In this document: piece after piece, positions 8,417-17,100 of the stretch
Numbering within the stretch: position 1 is the stretch's first letter
How the letters are laid out: each line of letters begins with the position of its first letter
Origin: CAYJAD01 sp964370305
GTDB taxonomy: Bacteria; Desulfobacterota; Desulfovibrionia; Desulfovibrionales; Desulfovibrionaceae
Length of the DNA: 64,000 nt
Direction of reading: 5' to 3'
Assembly: GCA_964370305.1 (NCBI GenBank)
Contig: CAYJIU010000001.1
Location: forward strand, 1-64,000
Program-made: the position numbers and the translations under genes
The notes under the pieces: generated by a model
What the model saw: only the letters and a program-made list of their open reading frames with translations
Told to the model about the DNA's origin: nothing
Databases searched by the model: none

Positions 8417-8475
8417 TCTTCCCCCATAATCTGATCAAAAAACTGATTTGATACAATTAGATTATCTATGGGGAA
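8417..8475 (-). other. Inverted repeat in the frr-uppS gap
   Basis: Between frr and uppS, CCCCATAATCT (starting near 8423) is complemented by AGATTAT and ATGGGG (near 8460-8474). On the reverse strand this gives a stem just after the frr stop, with a short bulge. It has no clear T run, so it may be an RNA processing or attenuation hairpin rather than a terminator. Confidence 0.4.
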
Positions 8476-8480
8476 AATTA

Positions 8481-9041
8481 CTATATATCCATGATTTCCT
8501 TTTCTTTTTCCTGACATTTTTTGTCAGCTTCAGCTACGTACTTATCGGTAAGTTTTTGTACTTCATCCATAGATTTTTTCAAATCATCTTCGGAAATACT
8601 TTTATCTTTTTCCAATTTTTTCAAACTTTCATTGGCATCACGGCGTACATTGCGCACAGCAATTTTTGCATCTTCATTATATTTACGCGAAACTTTGACT
8701 AACTCCTTGCGGCGTTCTTCGGTCAAAGCTGGTATGGATATACGAATAATTTTTCCATCATTTATGGGGGTTAAGCCTAGGTCAGACTTTAAGATAGCTT
8801 TTTCTACTAGAGCAAAGGCACCCTTATCCCAAGGTTGAATGGTAATGCTACGACTATCGGGTATTGACACAGACGCCAATTGATTGATGGGCGTTGGTGT
8901 TCCATAATAATCTACTTTGATATCATCCACCAAAGAAGTACTGGCACGTCCAGTGCGCAACTTAGCAAAATCTTTATCCATATTGCTAACAGCCTTCATC
9001 ATACGGTCTTCGGTATCTAGCAAAATATCGTCTTTATCCAT
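8481..9041 (-). CDS. frr: Ribosome recycling factor
   Basis: RRF splits post-termination ribosomes together with EF-G. The 186-residue product is full length. It has the three-helix bundle domain interrupted by the beta domain VDYYGTPTPINQLASVSIPD, and the conserved segment LTEERRKELVKVSRKYNEDAK near residue 110-130 used as the family signature. It lies 62 bases after pyrH, its usual partner. The upstream rpsB-tsf pair that often leads this operon is not here: fabD faces the other way instead. Confidence 0.96.
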   Translation of the reverse strand: MDKDDILLDTEDRMMKAVSNMDKDFAKLRTGRASTSLVDDIKVDYYGTPTPINQLASVSIPDSRSITIQPWDKGAFALVEKAILKSDLGLTPINDGKIIRISIPALTEERRKELVKVSRKYNEDAKIAVRNVRRDANESLKKLEKDKSISEDDLKKSMDEVQKLTDKYVAEADKKCQEKEKEIMDI

Positions 9042-9103
9042 AACTCCTCCAAATTTGAGAAATATTTACTATATAAAAAATCATCAACTTTTTAACCCAT
9101 GCT

Positions 9104-9823
9104 CTAAGGGTTATTACAAACAATCGTCCCCACCTCTTCTCCACAAACAATACGGCCAATATCTCCATTAAACATCTTGCAAACCAGTATGGGGACATTA
9201 TTTTCTTGTGCAAGGGCTATGGCAGTTGCATCCATTACCCCGAGATGTTTGGCTAAGGCCTCGTCAAAGCTAACTTTTTTGTATTTTACTGCGTCGCTAT
9301 GTTTCATGGGGTCTTTGTCATAAACCCCGTCTACCTTGGTGGCTTTAATGATGGCATTGCATTGCAATTCCATACCGCGCAAGGCGGCGGCGGTATCGGT
9401 AGTAAAGTATGGATTACCGGTACCGGCGGCGCAGATGACTACGCGCCCATGGTCTAAATGCCTTAAAGCTCTACGTCTTATGAATGGTTCACAAACTTCT
9501 TGCATGGTAATAGCAGAAAGTACGCGCGTGGGAAATCCTTGTTTTTCTAATACATCTTGTACTGCTAAGGCGTTTAAAACTGTTGCAAGCATGCCCATAT
9601 AGTCCGCGGAAGAACGCTCCATTCCCTTGGCAGAGGCGGAAAGACCACGGAAAATATTCCCTCCGCCAATAACCAGAGCTACCTCTAACCCAAGTTTAAC
9701 TACGTCGCCAATTTCTTGGCAAATTTTGGAAACAGTTTCAGGATCTATGCCGCTTTTTTGTTCTCCAGCAAGAGCTTCGCCACTTAGTTTTAGCAACACG
9801 CGCTTATAGTGCAGATTTGACAT
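9104..9823 (-). CDS. pyrH: UMP kinase
   Basis: PyrH phosphorylates UMP to UDP and belongs to the amino-acid kinase fold, unlike eukaryotic UMP kinases. The 239-residue protein starts MSNLHYKRVLLKLSGEAL, the family N-terminus. It has IGGGNIFRG near residue 52, the TGNPYFTTDTAAALR segment near 140, and ATKVDGVYDKDP. I chose the ATG at 9823 because AGGAAG lies at 9831-9836 and the family begins here; a longer reading frame to 9874 adds 17 unsupported residues. It heads the reverse operon that runs down to tsaB. Confidence 0.95.
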   Translation of the reverse strand: MSNLHYKRVLLKLSGEALAGEQKSGIDPETVSKICQEIGDVVKLGLEVALVIGGGNIFRGLSASAKGMERSSADYMGMLATVLNALAVQDVLEKQGFPTRVLSAITMQEVCEPFIRRRALRHLDHGRVVICAAGTGNPYFTTDTAAALRGMELQCNAIIKATKVDGVYDKDPMKHSDAVKYKKVSFDEALAKHLGVMDATAIALAQENNVPILVCKMFNGDIGRIVCGEEVGTIVCNNP

Positions 9824-9967
9824 ACTTTCACTTCCTGTGAGGGTTAGAGGAATAATACGCAGGCATGCTATCAAAAAAACATATACTTGTCACTAAACAT
9901 CTTTGACCATATTCGCAATCACGCACGCAATCACGTGGGCTTTAATTTTATATTGCCTATTCATTAC

Positions 9968-9996
9968 TTGCAACCTTTCAAATATTTGTATATTTT
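9968..9996 (+). promoter_or_regulatory. Possible sigma-70 promoter for fabD
   Basis: TTGCAA (9968-9973), a 17-base spacer and TATTTT (9991-9996). Transcription would start near 10003. That would exclude the first in-frame starts and favour the fabD ATG at 10027. Confidence 0.4.
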
Positions 9997-10026
9997 ATGG
10001 AGATAATATCAATGGATGGAGATAGT

Positions 10027-10962
10027 ATGTCTAACCTTGCACTGCTTTTTCCCGGCCAAGGTTCACAAGAACTTGGTATGGGACGAGATATTGCTGAAAG
10101 CTCCAGTGAAGCCATGCAATTGTGGAAAAAGGCCGAGCGCATTAGCAATCTACCGCTGCGCGAAATATACTGGGATGGTGATGATACCGCCATGGCTGAC
10201 ACTCGCGCTCTGCAACCGGCGCTCACTGTGGTTAATTTAAATTTATGGCAAACTTTGGCTGGGCGTTGTACCCCTATGGCTACAGCTGGGCATAGCCTTG
10301 GTGAATACGCTTGTTTGGCTGCTTCTGGGGCATTGAGCGTTGAATCTGTGCTTGAGCTTGTGAGCTTGCGCGGTCGACTCATGGCTGAGGCAGACCCAAG
10401 TGGTATTGGGGCTATGGCGGCCATTGTAAAGCTTGATTTAGAAACTGTGGATACCCTTGTAAATACTAGTCTAAAAGACAGTGGGGAATTTCTACGCATT
10501 GCCAACTATAACACGCCGGCTCAATTTGTGGTTAGCGGGCACCATGTTGCTGTTGATCATATGGTTGGTCTAGTTAAAGAACATAAAGGGCGCGGACTTA
10601 TGTTAAAGGTTAGCGGTGCTTTTCATAGCCCGCTTATGCAAGAAGCTTCTGTTGAGCTTGCCCCAAGCTTAAAAAAGGCCCATTGGCAAAAACCGCGTTT
10701 TGCCGTGTATTGTAATGTTCACGGTAAAGCTGTTAATGATGCTGATAGTTTACGTCAATGCATGGTGGAACAAATGACTTCATCTGTGCAGTGGATAGCA
10801 AGTATGCAAAATCAATGGCAAGATGGTATACGCCACTTTTTGGAAGTGGGGCCAAAGGCTGTGCTTACAAAAATGGTTGCTCCTTGCCTTGCACCTTTAA
10901 CCAATGAAGATATTAAAACTGAGACGCTGCAAAATCTTGAGCAAATCAAGGCATGGTCTTAA
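10027..10962 (+). CDS. fabD: Malonyl-CoA:ACP transacylase
   Basis: FabD loads malonyl groups onto acyl carrier protein for fatty-acid elongation. The signature LLFPGQGSQELGMGRD opens the protein, and the nucleophile serine lies in GHSLGEYACLA (serine 90 from this start, close to serine 92 of E. coli FabD). The catalytic histidine is in GAFHSPLM. I chose ATG 10027 (311 residues), which has GGAG five bases upstream; ATG 10012 also has a GGAG site and would add five residues. It leads a forward run with argS 15 bases downstream. The other fab genes are not nearby. Confidence 0.93.
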   Translation: MSNLALLFPGQGSQELGMGRDIAESSSEAMQLWKKAERISNLPLREIYWDGDDTAMADTRALQPALTVVNLNLWQTLAGRCTPMATAGHSLGEYACLAASGALSVESVLELVSLRGRLMAEADPSGIGAMAAIVKLDLETVDTLVNTSLKDSGEFLRIANYNTPAQFVVSGHHVAVDHMVGLVKEHKGRGLMLKVSGAFHSPLMQEASVELAPSLKKAHWQKPRFAVYCNVHGKAVNDADSLRQCMVEQMTSSVQWIASMQNQWQDGIRHFLEVGPKAVLTKMVAPCLAPLTNEDIKTETLQNLEQIKAWS

Positions 10963-10977
10963 ATATATTGGGTAGTT

Positions 10978-12630
10978 ATGAAAGCTGTACAAATACGTCA
11001 AGCCTTACAAAATATTGTTGAGCAGATGGGTCTAGTGTGGACTGAAAAAGTGGTGGTTGAGCCGCCGCGTGACACAAAGCATGGTGGTGACTTCGCGCTG
11101 AATGTGGCCATGGTCTTAGCTCGTGAGGCAAAAATGGCCCCTAGGGTCTTGGCTGAAAAGCTACTTGACCCCATAAAAGCATTGCCCTTTGTAGATGAGG
11201 TTAGTGTGGCTGGCCCTGGGTTTTTGAATCTCACTCTTAGCCGTGATGTTTGGCACAACTCTATTTTAGAAATGGAGGCCCAAGGCGTAAATTATGGAAA
11301 AAGCAAACTTGGGCAAGGCAAGAGGGTTTTGCTGGAATTTGTTTCTGCCAACCCTACTGGCCCTTTGCATATTGGGCATGGGCGCGGTGCCGCCGTTGGC
11401 GATAGCCTTGCTAGGATTCTGCGTTTTTGTTCTTATGATGTGCAAACAGAATATTATATAAATGACGTGGGTTTACAGATGAATATCTTGGGCCTTTCTG
11501 TCTGGTTGCGTGCACGAGAGCTTAAAAATTTATCGGTGGAGTGGCCTGAGCAATACTATCGTGGTGACTATATCATTGATATTGCAAACGAAGTTCTTAC
11601 AAAAGAAGAAAATTTACTTGAGCTACCAGATGCCAAAGCCAAGGATATTTGTTATCAATACGCCATGCAGAGTATTTTGGATGGCATTAAGCAAGATTTA
11701 GTTGATTTTCGAGTGGGGCATGATGTTTGGTTTTCTGAGAAATCCCTAGTGGCTGAAGGTGCCGTTGAAGAAAGTTTTGAAAAGTTAAAGGCGGCTGGGC
11801 TTAGTTATGAAAAGGATGGGGCCCTTTGGTTTGAAACCACCAAGTTTGGCGATGATAAAGACCGCGTACTTAAAAAGTCCACCGGCGCGCTGACGTATTT
11901 TGCTTCAGACATAGCGTACCATAATAATAAATTTGCCCGTGGTTTTGACTATGTCATTGACGTGTGGGGTGCAGATCATCATGGATATATTCCAAGGATG
12001 CGCGCCGTTATTGCAGCCATGGGGCGGGAACAGAGTGACTTTGACGTAGTGCTTATTCAATTGGTAAATCTTTTGAAAAATGGGCAAAATATAAGCATGT
12101 CCACCAGAGCTGGCACCTTTGAAACCTTGGCCGATGTGGTTAAAGAGGTGGGCGTTGATGCGGCGCGCTTCATGTTTTTATCACGTAAGAGCGATAGCCC
12201 CCTTGATTTTGATCTTGAACTGGTGAAGCAGCGTAGTATGGATAACCCCGTATATTATGTGCAATACGCTCATGCGCGGATTTGTGCCATCTTACGTAGA
12301 GCAGCAGAAAAGAATATTACTTTAGACAAATCTACTCATTTGGATGACTTAAAAGCGTTAACCCATGCCGATGACCTAGCTCTTGTGCGCATGGCGGCGC
12401 GGTTTTCTGATGTGGTGGAGTTTGCGGCAAGTAATTTGTCTGCCCATCATATTGGAAGTTATCTATCAGAGGTGGCTGGACTTTTGCATAGTTACTATGC
12501 AAGGCAGCATGTGGTGCAAGAAGAAGATATGGCCTTAACTAAGGCAAGGCTCGTGCTTTTGCGTGCTGTGGGTCAAGTCTTGGCGGGGGGCTTGGGTTTA
12601 CTTGGTGTATCTGCACCTGAAACTATGTAG
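10978..12630 (+). CDS. argS: Arginine-tRNA ligase
   Basis: ArgRS charges tRNA-Arg and is a class I synthetase. The 550-residue protein has the N-terminal additional domain, the HIGH signature in NPTGPLHIGHGRG near residue 125-137, and the KMSKS equivalent as SMSTRAGTF near residue 375. A DALR anticodon-binding domain at the C-terminus ends in YYARQHVVQ. Length matches the family. It follows fabD by 15 bases and is followed within eight bases by the SPOR gene, so it belongs to the same forward unit. Confidence 0.96.
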   Translation: MKAVQIRQALQNIVEQMGLVWTEKVVVEPPRDTKHGGDFALNVAMVLAREAKMAPRVLAEKLLDPIKALPFVDEVSVAGPGFLNLTLSRDVWHNSILEMEAQGVNYGKSKLGQGKRVLLEFVSANPTGPLHIGHGRGAAVGDSLARILRFCSYDVQTEYYINDVGLQMNILGLSVWLRARELKNLSVEWPEQYYRGDYIIDIANEVLTKEENLLELPDAKAKDICYQYAMQSILDGIKQDLVDFRVGHDVWFSEKSLVAEGAVEESFEKLKAAGLSYEKDGALWFETTKFGDDKDRVLKKSTGALTYFASDIAYHNNKFARGFDYVIDVWGADHHGYIPRMRAVIAAMGREQSDFDVVLIQLVNLLKNGQNISMSTRAGTFETLADVVKEVGVDAARFMFLSRKSDSPLDFDLELVKQRSMDNPVYYVQYAHARICAILRRAAEKNITLDKSTHLDDLKALTHADDLALVRMAARFSDVVEFAASNLSAHHIGSYLSEVAGLLHSYYARQHVVQEEDMALTKARLVLLRAVGQVLAGGLGLLGVSAPETM

Positions 12631-12637
12631 GAAGTGT

Positions 12638-13378
12638 ATGGCACAAAATACTAAAAATAATCCCGCGCAGGCCAAGGGCGGCAAGGGCGATGCTGAGGCT
12701 TCTAGCAAGAAATCATTGACCTTAACCTTAAGCTTTTCCACCGTAACAACTTTTTGTGTGGTTTTGCTTGGTTGTGTTTGTATGGCCTTTGTGATGGGGG
12801 TAATTGTGGGGCGAGGTGATAATCCAGAAGCTCATTTGCCGCAATTTGCAACCCTGATGTCTGATGGCGAAGAAAAAAAGTCAGCAGCTAGTGATGATGC
12901 AAATACCGCTGAAGCTGGCACACCCAAAGCTAGCCAGCCTGAAGATAAGGTCATGCCTAAAGAAGAGCTAGATTATGCAACATTACTTAAAGATAAAGGT
13001 GCGCAAGAGCAAGATGCCACTGTGCCGGCTTTAGTTTTGACTGTGCCAAGTGCAGCAGAGCAAGCTTTGCCTGAACAAAGTAAACAAAACCCTGCTCCGG
13101 TGCCAGTATTTGAAGACGTACCTGCTCCTAAACCGGAACCGGTGGTCTTTGACTATGTATTCCAAGTAGCTACTTTTACAGACGATGCCTCTGTTGATCG
13201 CTTGCGTGAACGTTTGGAAGGCAGAGGCTTGCGTACAAAGATGGAAAAGGCCGGTAAATTTTATAAAGTCTTGGTGATGATGCGCGGAAGTGCTGAGCAA
13301 GCCCAAGATTTGCGCAAAACTATGGTTGATATGAAGCTTGGGGAACCATTACAACGCGGTAAAAAAGCGGTACAATAA
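12638..13378 (+). CDS. SPOR-domain membrane protein
   Basis: SPOR domains bind peptidoglycan stripped of stem peptides at division sites. The 246-residue protein has a short lysine-rich cytoplasmic head and one membrane helix near residues 28-55 (VTTFCVVLLGCVCMAFVMGV). A long proline- and alanine-rich periplasmic linker follows, then a C-terminal SPOR domain starting at VFDYVFQVATFTDDASVDRL. This is the FtsN-like layout, but no FtsN-specific motif is visible. The ATG at 12638 follows TAGGAAG; the reading frame extends upstream into argS without support. The stop at 13378 directly abuts mlaE. Confidence 0.88.
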   Translation: MAQNTKNNPAQAKGGKGDAEASSKKSLTLTLSFSTVTTFCVVLLGCVCMAFVMGVIVGRGDNPEAHLPQFATLMSDGEEKKSAASDDANTAEAGTPKASQPEDKVMPKEELDYATLLKDKGAQEQDATVPALVLTVPSAAEQALPEQSKQNPAPVPVFEDVPAPKPEPVVFDYVFQVATFTDDASVDRLRERLEGRGLRTKMEKAGKFYKVLVMMRGSAEQAQDLRKTMVDMKLGEPLQRGKKAVQ

Positions 13379-14176
13379 ATGCTGAATTTTTTGGTTAATG
13401 TATGTGCCAATGTGGGTAATAAGTCACTCAATATGCTAGCCAGCATGGGTAGCATGTTACTTTTCTTGCTTGCATCATTGCGACATATGTTTAACGTATC
13501 GCATTTATTTTATAAAACGCGCGAACAAATTCATATTATTGGGGCAAAGTCACTCTTTCTCATTCTTTTAATTGGGATATTTTGTGGTATGGTTTTGGGC
13601 TTGCAGGGGTATTATACCTTAGTTAAGTTTGGTTCCACTGGTTTGTTGGGGGCTGCCGTTTCACTTACGCTTATTCGTGAGCTTGGCCCAGTGCTTACTG
13701 CCATAATGCTCACCGGTCGGGCTGGTTCGGCCATGACGGCAGAAATTGGTGTCATGCGTATTTCAGACCAAGTGGACGCCCTTGAAGTCATGGATATAGA
13801 GCCCATTGGTTACTTGGTAAGCCCGCGTCTTTTGGCCTCCTTGATTTCATTTCCATTACTTACGGCAGTTTTTGATGTAATTGGTATTATTGGTGGATAT
13901 TTAACCGGTGTGCTTATGCTTGGCATTAATGCTGGCGCGTACTTTTATGGTATTGAAAGTAATGTGGTTATGGCGGATGTTGTGGGTGGTTTCTCAAAAT
14001 CCTTAATTTTCGCCATATTAGTTAATACTGTATGTTGTCATCAAGGCTATTATACGCATTTGAGGCGCGATAGTGTGGGCCCTGCGGCGGTGGGTAATGC
14101 CACAACTTCGGCTGTGGTAATTGCATGTGTGCTTATTTTGGTGGCAGACTATGTGCTTACGTCTATATTATTATAG
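13379..14176 (+). CDS. mlaE: Mla lipid transporter permease MlaE
   Basis: MlaE is the inner-membrane permease of the ABC system that moves phospholipids between the inner and outer membranes. The 265-residue protein has about five hydrophobic segments and the family signature of MlaE/TGD1 permeases: GLQGYYTL near residue 79, then SLTLIRELGPVLTAIMLTGR and MRISDQVDALEVM around residues 95-140. It starts one base after the preceding stop. The 71-base gap to mlaF carries a relic of the inverted-end mobile repeat. Confidence 0.94.
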   Translation: MLNFLVNVCANVGNKSLNMLASMGSMLLFLLASLRHMFNVSHLFYKTREQIHIIGAKSLFLILLIGIFCGMVLGLQGYYTLVKFGSTGLLGAAVSLTLIRELGPVLTAIMLTGRAGSAMTAEIGVMRISDQVDALEVMDIEPIGYLVSPRLLASLISFPLLTAVFDVIGIIGGYLTGVLMLGINAGAYFYGIESNVVMADVVGGFSKSLIFAILVNTVCCHQGYYTHLRRDSVGPAAVGNATTSAVVIACVLILVADYVLTSILL

Positions 14177-14220
14177 TCGATGCTGAAAAACGCATTTCCA
14201 CGCGCTTTTCAGAAAGGCGA
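14175..14220. repeat. Relic of the inverted-end miniature element
   Basis: AGTCGATGCTGAAAAACGCATTT at its start, followed by CTTTTCAGAAAGGC, aligns with the left end of the element at 32596 (AGTCGAAGCTGAAAAA, then CTTTTTGAAAGGC). The inner arm keeps the ability to form a hairpin though the stem bases differ. It lies in the mlaE-mlaF gap. Confidence 0.5.
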
Positions 14221-14247
14221 TATCAACTCTTATAGTAGGATAACATT

Positions 14248-15063
14248 ATGCAATCATACACTATTACATTAAAAGATTGTAGCGTGGGCTATGATGGGCA
14301 TAGTGTGTTGCAAAACCTTAATGCCACGCTGCCCGCTGGTAAAATTTCTGTTATTTTGGGCTGTTCTGGTAGCGGCAAATCCACACTTTTGCGGCATATT
14401 GTGGGGCTATCGCGCCCCATTAGTGGCAAAATTTTATTGGGTGAAACTGACTTTTTTGCATTATCTACAAGAGAGTTTCGGCGTATGCGCCGGCGCATGG
14501 GGATGCTGTTTCAAGATGGTGCGCTACTTGGGGCTTTGAGTTTATTGGATAATGTGGCCCTACCTATACGTGAGCATACAAAATTAGCTGATGACGTGAT
14601 AAACAGTGCCGTGCTTAGGGCTTTGCGTTTGGTGGGGCTTGAGGATTTTGCCAATTATTATCCGGGCCAGCTTTCTGGTGGGATGCGCAAAAGAGCAGGG
14701 CTTGCGCGAGCTATTATTGTTGAGCCACCCTTACTTTTTTGTGATGAGCCCACATCCGGTCTTGATCCTATCACGGCTGCACAAATGGATGGGCTACTTT
14801 TAGCCATGAAGAAGAATTTTCCAGCCATGACCATGGTTGTGGTTAGTCATGACTTAAATAGCCTTGAGCGTATTGCCGATTATGTGCTGGTTTTACATGA
14901 AGGACAGGCAATTTTTTCCGGTTCTTTGGCGGAACTTAAAAACACAGAGGATAAATTTTTGCAGGCATTTCTTGAGCGAAAACCCATGCAAAGTGCAGAT
15001 GCGGCCTTTGAGGCACAAGATGCACAGGTTAGTGCGGCTTTGGAAAAATGGATGCAAGAATAA
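14248..15063 (+). CDS. mlaF: Mla lipid transporter ATPase MlaF
   Basis: MlaF powers the MlaFEDB complex. The 271-residue protein has Walker A GCSGSGKST near residue 39, the ABC signature LSGGMRKRAGLARA near residue 147, and Walker B LLFCDEPTSGLDP near residue 167. The methionine after LSGG and the MRKR run are typical of MlaF/TGD3-type ATPases. A C-terminal extension of about 30 residues after the switch region is usual in this family. MlaD follows after 19 bases. No mlaB (STAS) gene is present between mlaD and the rest. Confidence 0.95.
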   Translation: MQSYTITLKDCSVGYDGHSVLQNLNATLPAGKISVILGCSGSGKSTLLRHIVGLSRPISGKILLGETDFFALSTREFRRMRRRMGMLFQDGALLGALSLLDNVALPIREHTKLADDVINSAVLRALRLVGLEDFANYYPGQLSGGMRKRAGLARAIIVEPPLLFCDEPTSGLDPITAAQMDGLLLAMKKNFPAMTMVVVSHDLNSLERIADYVLVLHEGQAIFSGSLAELKNTEDKFLQAFLERKPMQSADAAFEAQDAQVSAALEKWMQE

Positions 15064-15082
15064 TAAAGAATTAGGGTGTGTT

Positions 15083-15526
15083 ATGAATATGAAAAAAGAA
15101 GTTATAGTAGGTGTCTTTGTTTTGGTGGGCCTTTTATGTACAGCCTATTTGACTGTGAAACTAGGGCGTATGGAAGTTTTTGGCTCCGATGGCTATGAGC
15201 TGCAAGCAAGGTTTACATCCGCCTCTGGTTTGCGGGTGGGAGCTAGTGTTGAGGTAGCTGGTGTCCAAGTGGGCAGAGTGGCATTGATTGACCTTGATGC
15301 TGAACATTCTCAGGCTATTATTACGCTATCACTTGATGATAGATTAAAGTTTACAGATGATACGATTGCGTCTATAAAGACAAGTGGACTTATTGGCGAT
15401 AAGTATATTAGCTTGTCCCCCGGTGGTTCTGGTATTTTTCTTGCGCCCGGTGAGGAGATTACAGACACTGAATCGGCAGTAGATTTGGAGTCGCTTATCA
15501 GTAAATACGCTTTTGGAGGTGTATAA
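15083..15526 (+). CDS. mlaD: MCE-domain lipid-binding protein MlaD
   Basis: MlaD forms a hexameric MCE ring anchored in the inner membrane that contacts the permease and passes lipid. The 147-residue protein has one N-terminal membrane helix (VIVGVFVLVGLLCTAYLTV) and one MCE domain from about residue 37, with the signature GLRVGASVEVAGVQVG. It ends with the IKTSGLIGDKYISLSPGG segment. I chose the ATG at 15083, with TTAGGG upstream; the open frame starts earlier inside mlaF without support. It overlaps mlaC by one base (TAATG). Confidence 0.93.
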   Translation: MNMKKEVIVGVFVLVGLLCTAYLTVKLGRMEVFGSDGYELQARFTSASGLRVGASVEVAGVQVGRVALIDLDAEHSQAIITLSLDDRLKFTDDTIASIKTSGLIGDKYISLSPGGSGIFLAPGEEITDTESAVDLESLISKYAFGGV

Positions 15527-16173
15527 TGCGTGCTTTTTACTCTTACGCATGGGCATTATTGCTATGTATTTTTTTAGCAAGCCCAAGCTTTGCTGGTGAA
15601 GGTGAAGCTAAATCAAGTGCTCGTGATGCTTTGAAATTATCCGTAACACGCATAATGGATTATATAAAAAATCCAGGATATAAGGATACACAAACAAGAC
15701 AGTCATTAAATAAAGAGATTGAGCGCGAAGTATATATTATTTTTGATTTTGCAGAATTTTCTATGCGCACTGTTGGCCAGCGCTGGAAAAACTTTACACC
15801 TGAGCAACAAAAAGCCTTTGAGCAAGCCTTTGCCGATTTGCTTTTTAGCACCTATCTTGATCGCGTTGATGGTTACAATGGGGAAAATGTTATCTATGCA
15901 GGTGAGATTAGTAATAAAAGTGGAAGTAGGGTCGAAGTACGCACTATGGTGGCCATGCAAAATAATCAAAAAATTCCCGTATCTTATCGGATGCTTTTAA
16001 AAGCAGGTAAGTGGCGTGTGTATGATGTGTTAATTGAGGGTATTAGCTTGGTTAAAAACTATAGGACGCAATTTGGAGATATATTATCCAAAGCAAGCCC
16101 AGAAGAACTAACGGCACGTATTAGAGAGCGGGCAACTGCTTTGAGGAGTAAGATGCATGAAAAAGATTTATAG
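15526..16173 (+). CDS. mlaC: Periplasmic phospholipid carrier MlaC
   Basis: MlaC shuttles phospholipid across the periplasm between MlaD and the outer-membrane MlaA. The 215-residue protein has a signal peptide (positively charged start, hydrophobic stretch, SFA-G cleavage near residue 24). A helical MlaC domain follows, with RWKNFTPEQQKAFEQAFADLL near residue 83-103, and WRVYDVLIEGISLVKNYRTQF, the family's most conserved segment, near residue 164-184. It overlaps mlaD by one base and mlaA by 17. Confidence 0.93.
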   Translation: MRAFYSYAWALLLCIFLASPSFAGEGEAKSSARDALKLSVTRIMDYIKNPGYKDTQTRQSLNKEIEREVYIIFDFAEFSMRTVGQRWKNFTPEQQKAFEQAFADLLFSTYLDRVDGYNGENVIYAGEISNKSGSRVEVRTMVAMQNNQKIPVSYRMLLKAGKWRVYDVLIEGISLVKNYRTQFGDILSKASPEELTARIRERATALRSKMHEKDL

Positions 16174-16984
16174 CTTCGTGATAATATGTTTTTTTGCTGG
16201 ACTTATCCCTTTTGCCATGCAAGCGCATGCAGCAACTATTAACGTAGATGCGGCCATGAGTGGCTATGAGAGGGGTAGGTTACAAGAATCACCAGTTATT
16301 CAGGAACTTGAGCAAAGTGCAAGCTTAAGTGAAGATGATAGTCTTGATGATTATGAAAATGCTCCGGTGCAGATGATTACTGATCCATTTGAACCATGGA
16401 ATAGATTTTGGTTTGGTTTTAATGATATATTTTACATGTATATTGCGCGCCCCATGCATCAAGGCTATTCCTATGTTGTGCCTGAACCTGTGCGCTCTGG
16501 ATTGAGCAACTTTTTTCATAATGTACTTTTTCCAGTACGCTTTGTAAGCTCCCTTTTACAAGGTAGGCCACTGGCCGCAGGGGCTGAGTTTGGTAAGTTT
16601 TTTATTAATACTACCGTTGGTTTAGGTGGTTTTATTGATGTGGCTAAGCATAAGAAAACTATTGTTCCCCTTGACCCATCTGGTGAAGATATGGATCAAA
16701 CCTTTGGGGTGTGGGGTTTTGGTACTGGCCCATACCTTGTTTGGCCTATTATCGGGCCAAGCTCGGTGCGAGGAACTTTTGGTACCGTAGCTAACTTTGC
16801 CCTTGATCCCACATTTTATTTTGCAACTCCGCTAGAAGTATCTATGGTTGCTGGTGGTTTACGCTTTAATGACCTTGGGCCTGTGCTTGATCTATATGCC
16901 GATACCAAGGAGGTTGCGGTAGATCCATATATAGCCATGCGCGAGGCTTATGCGGCCTATAAAAAACAGCAAATATTGCATTAA
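16157..16984 (+). CDS. mlaA: Outer-membrane lipid asymmetry protein MlaA (VacJ)
   Basis: MlaA is the outer-membrane part of the Mla system that removes phospholipid from the outer leaflet. The 275-residue protein has a signal peptide with cleavage near AHA-A (about residue 25). The family signature DPFEPWNRFWFGFND follows near residue 77-91, then PVRFVSSLLQGR, FFINTTVGLGGFID and FGVWGFGTGPYLVWP. E. coli MlaA is a lipoprotein; here I see no lipobox cysteine at the cleavage site, so the anchor may differ. It closes an uninterrupted mlaEFDCA set, unlike E. coli, where mlaA is elsewhere. Confidence 0.93.
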   Translation: MKKIYSFVIICFFAGLIPFAMQAHAATINVDAAMSGYERGRLQESPVIQELEQSASLSEDDSLDDYENAPVQMITDPFEPWNRFWFGFNDIFYMYIARPMHQGYSYVVPEPVRSGLSNFFHNVLFPVRFVSSLLQGRPLAAGAEFGKFFINTTVGLGGFIDVAKHKKTIVPLDPSGEDMDQTFGVWGFGTGPYLVWPIIGPSSVRGTFGTVANFALDPTFYFATPLEVSMVAGGLRFNDLGPVLDLYADTKEVAVDPYIAMREAYAAYKKQQILH

Positions 16985-17100
16985 TTTTTTTGCTGCTTAC
17001 GAATTACTGTTTAAAAACGTGTTTTTGCAATAGGCTTAAATCAGCAAGAAAGTTTAAAGTTTCAGGTCGTTTGCACTGCTTTGTGGATGGCTTTTAGATT

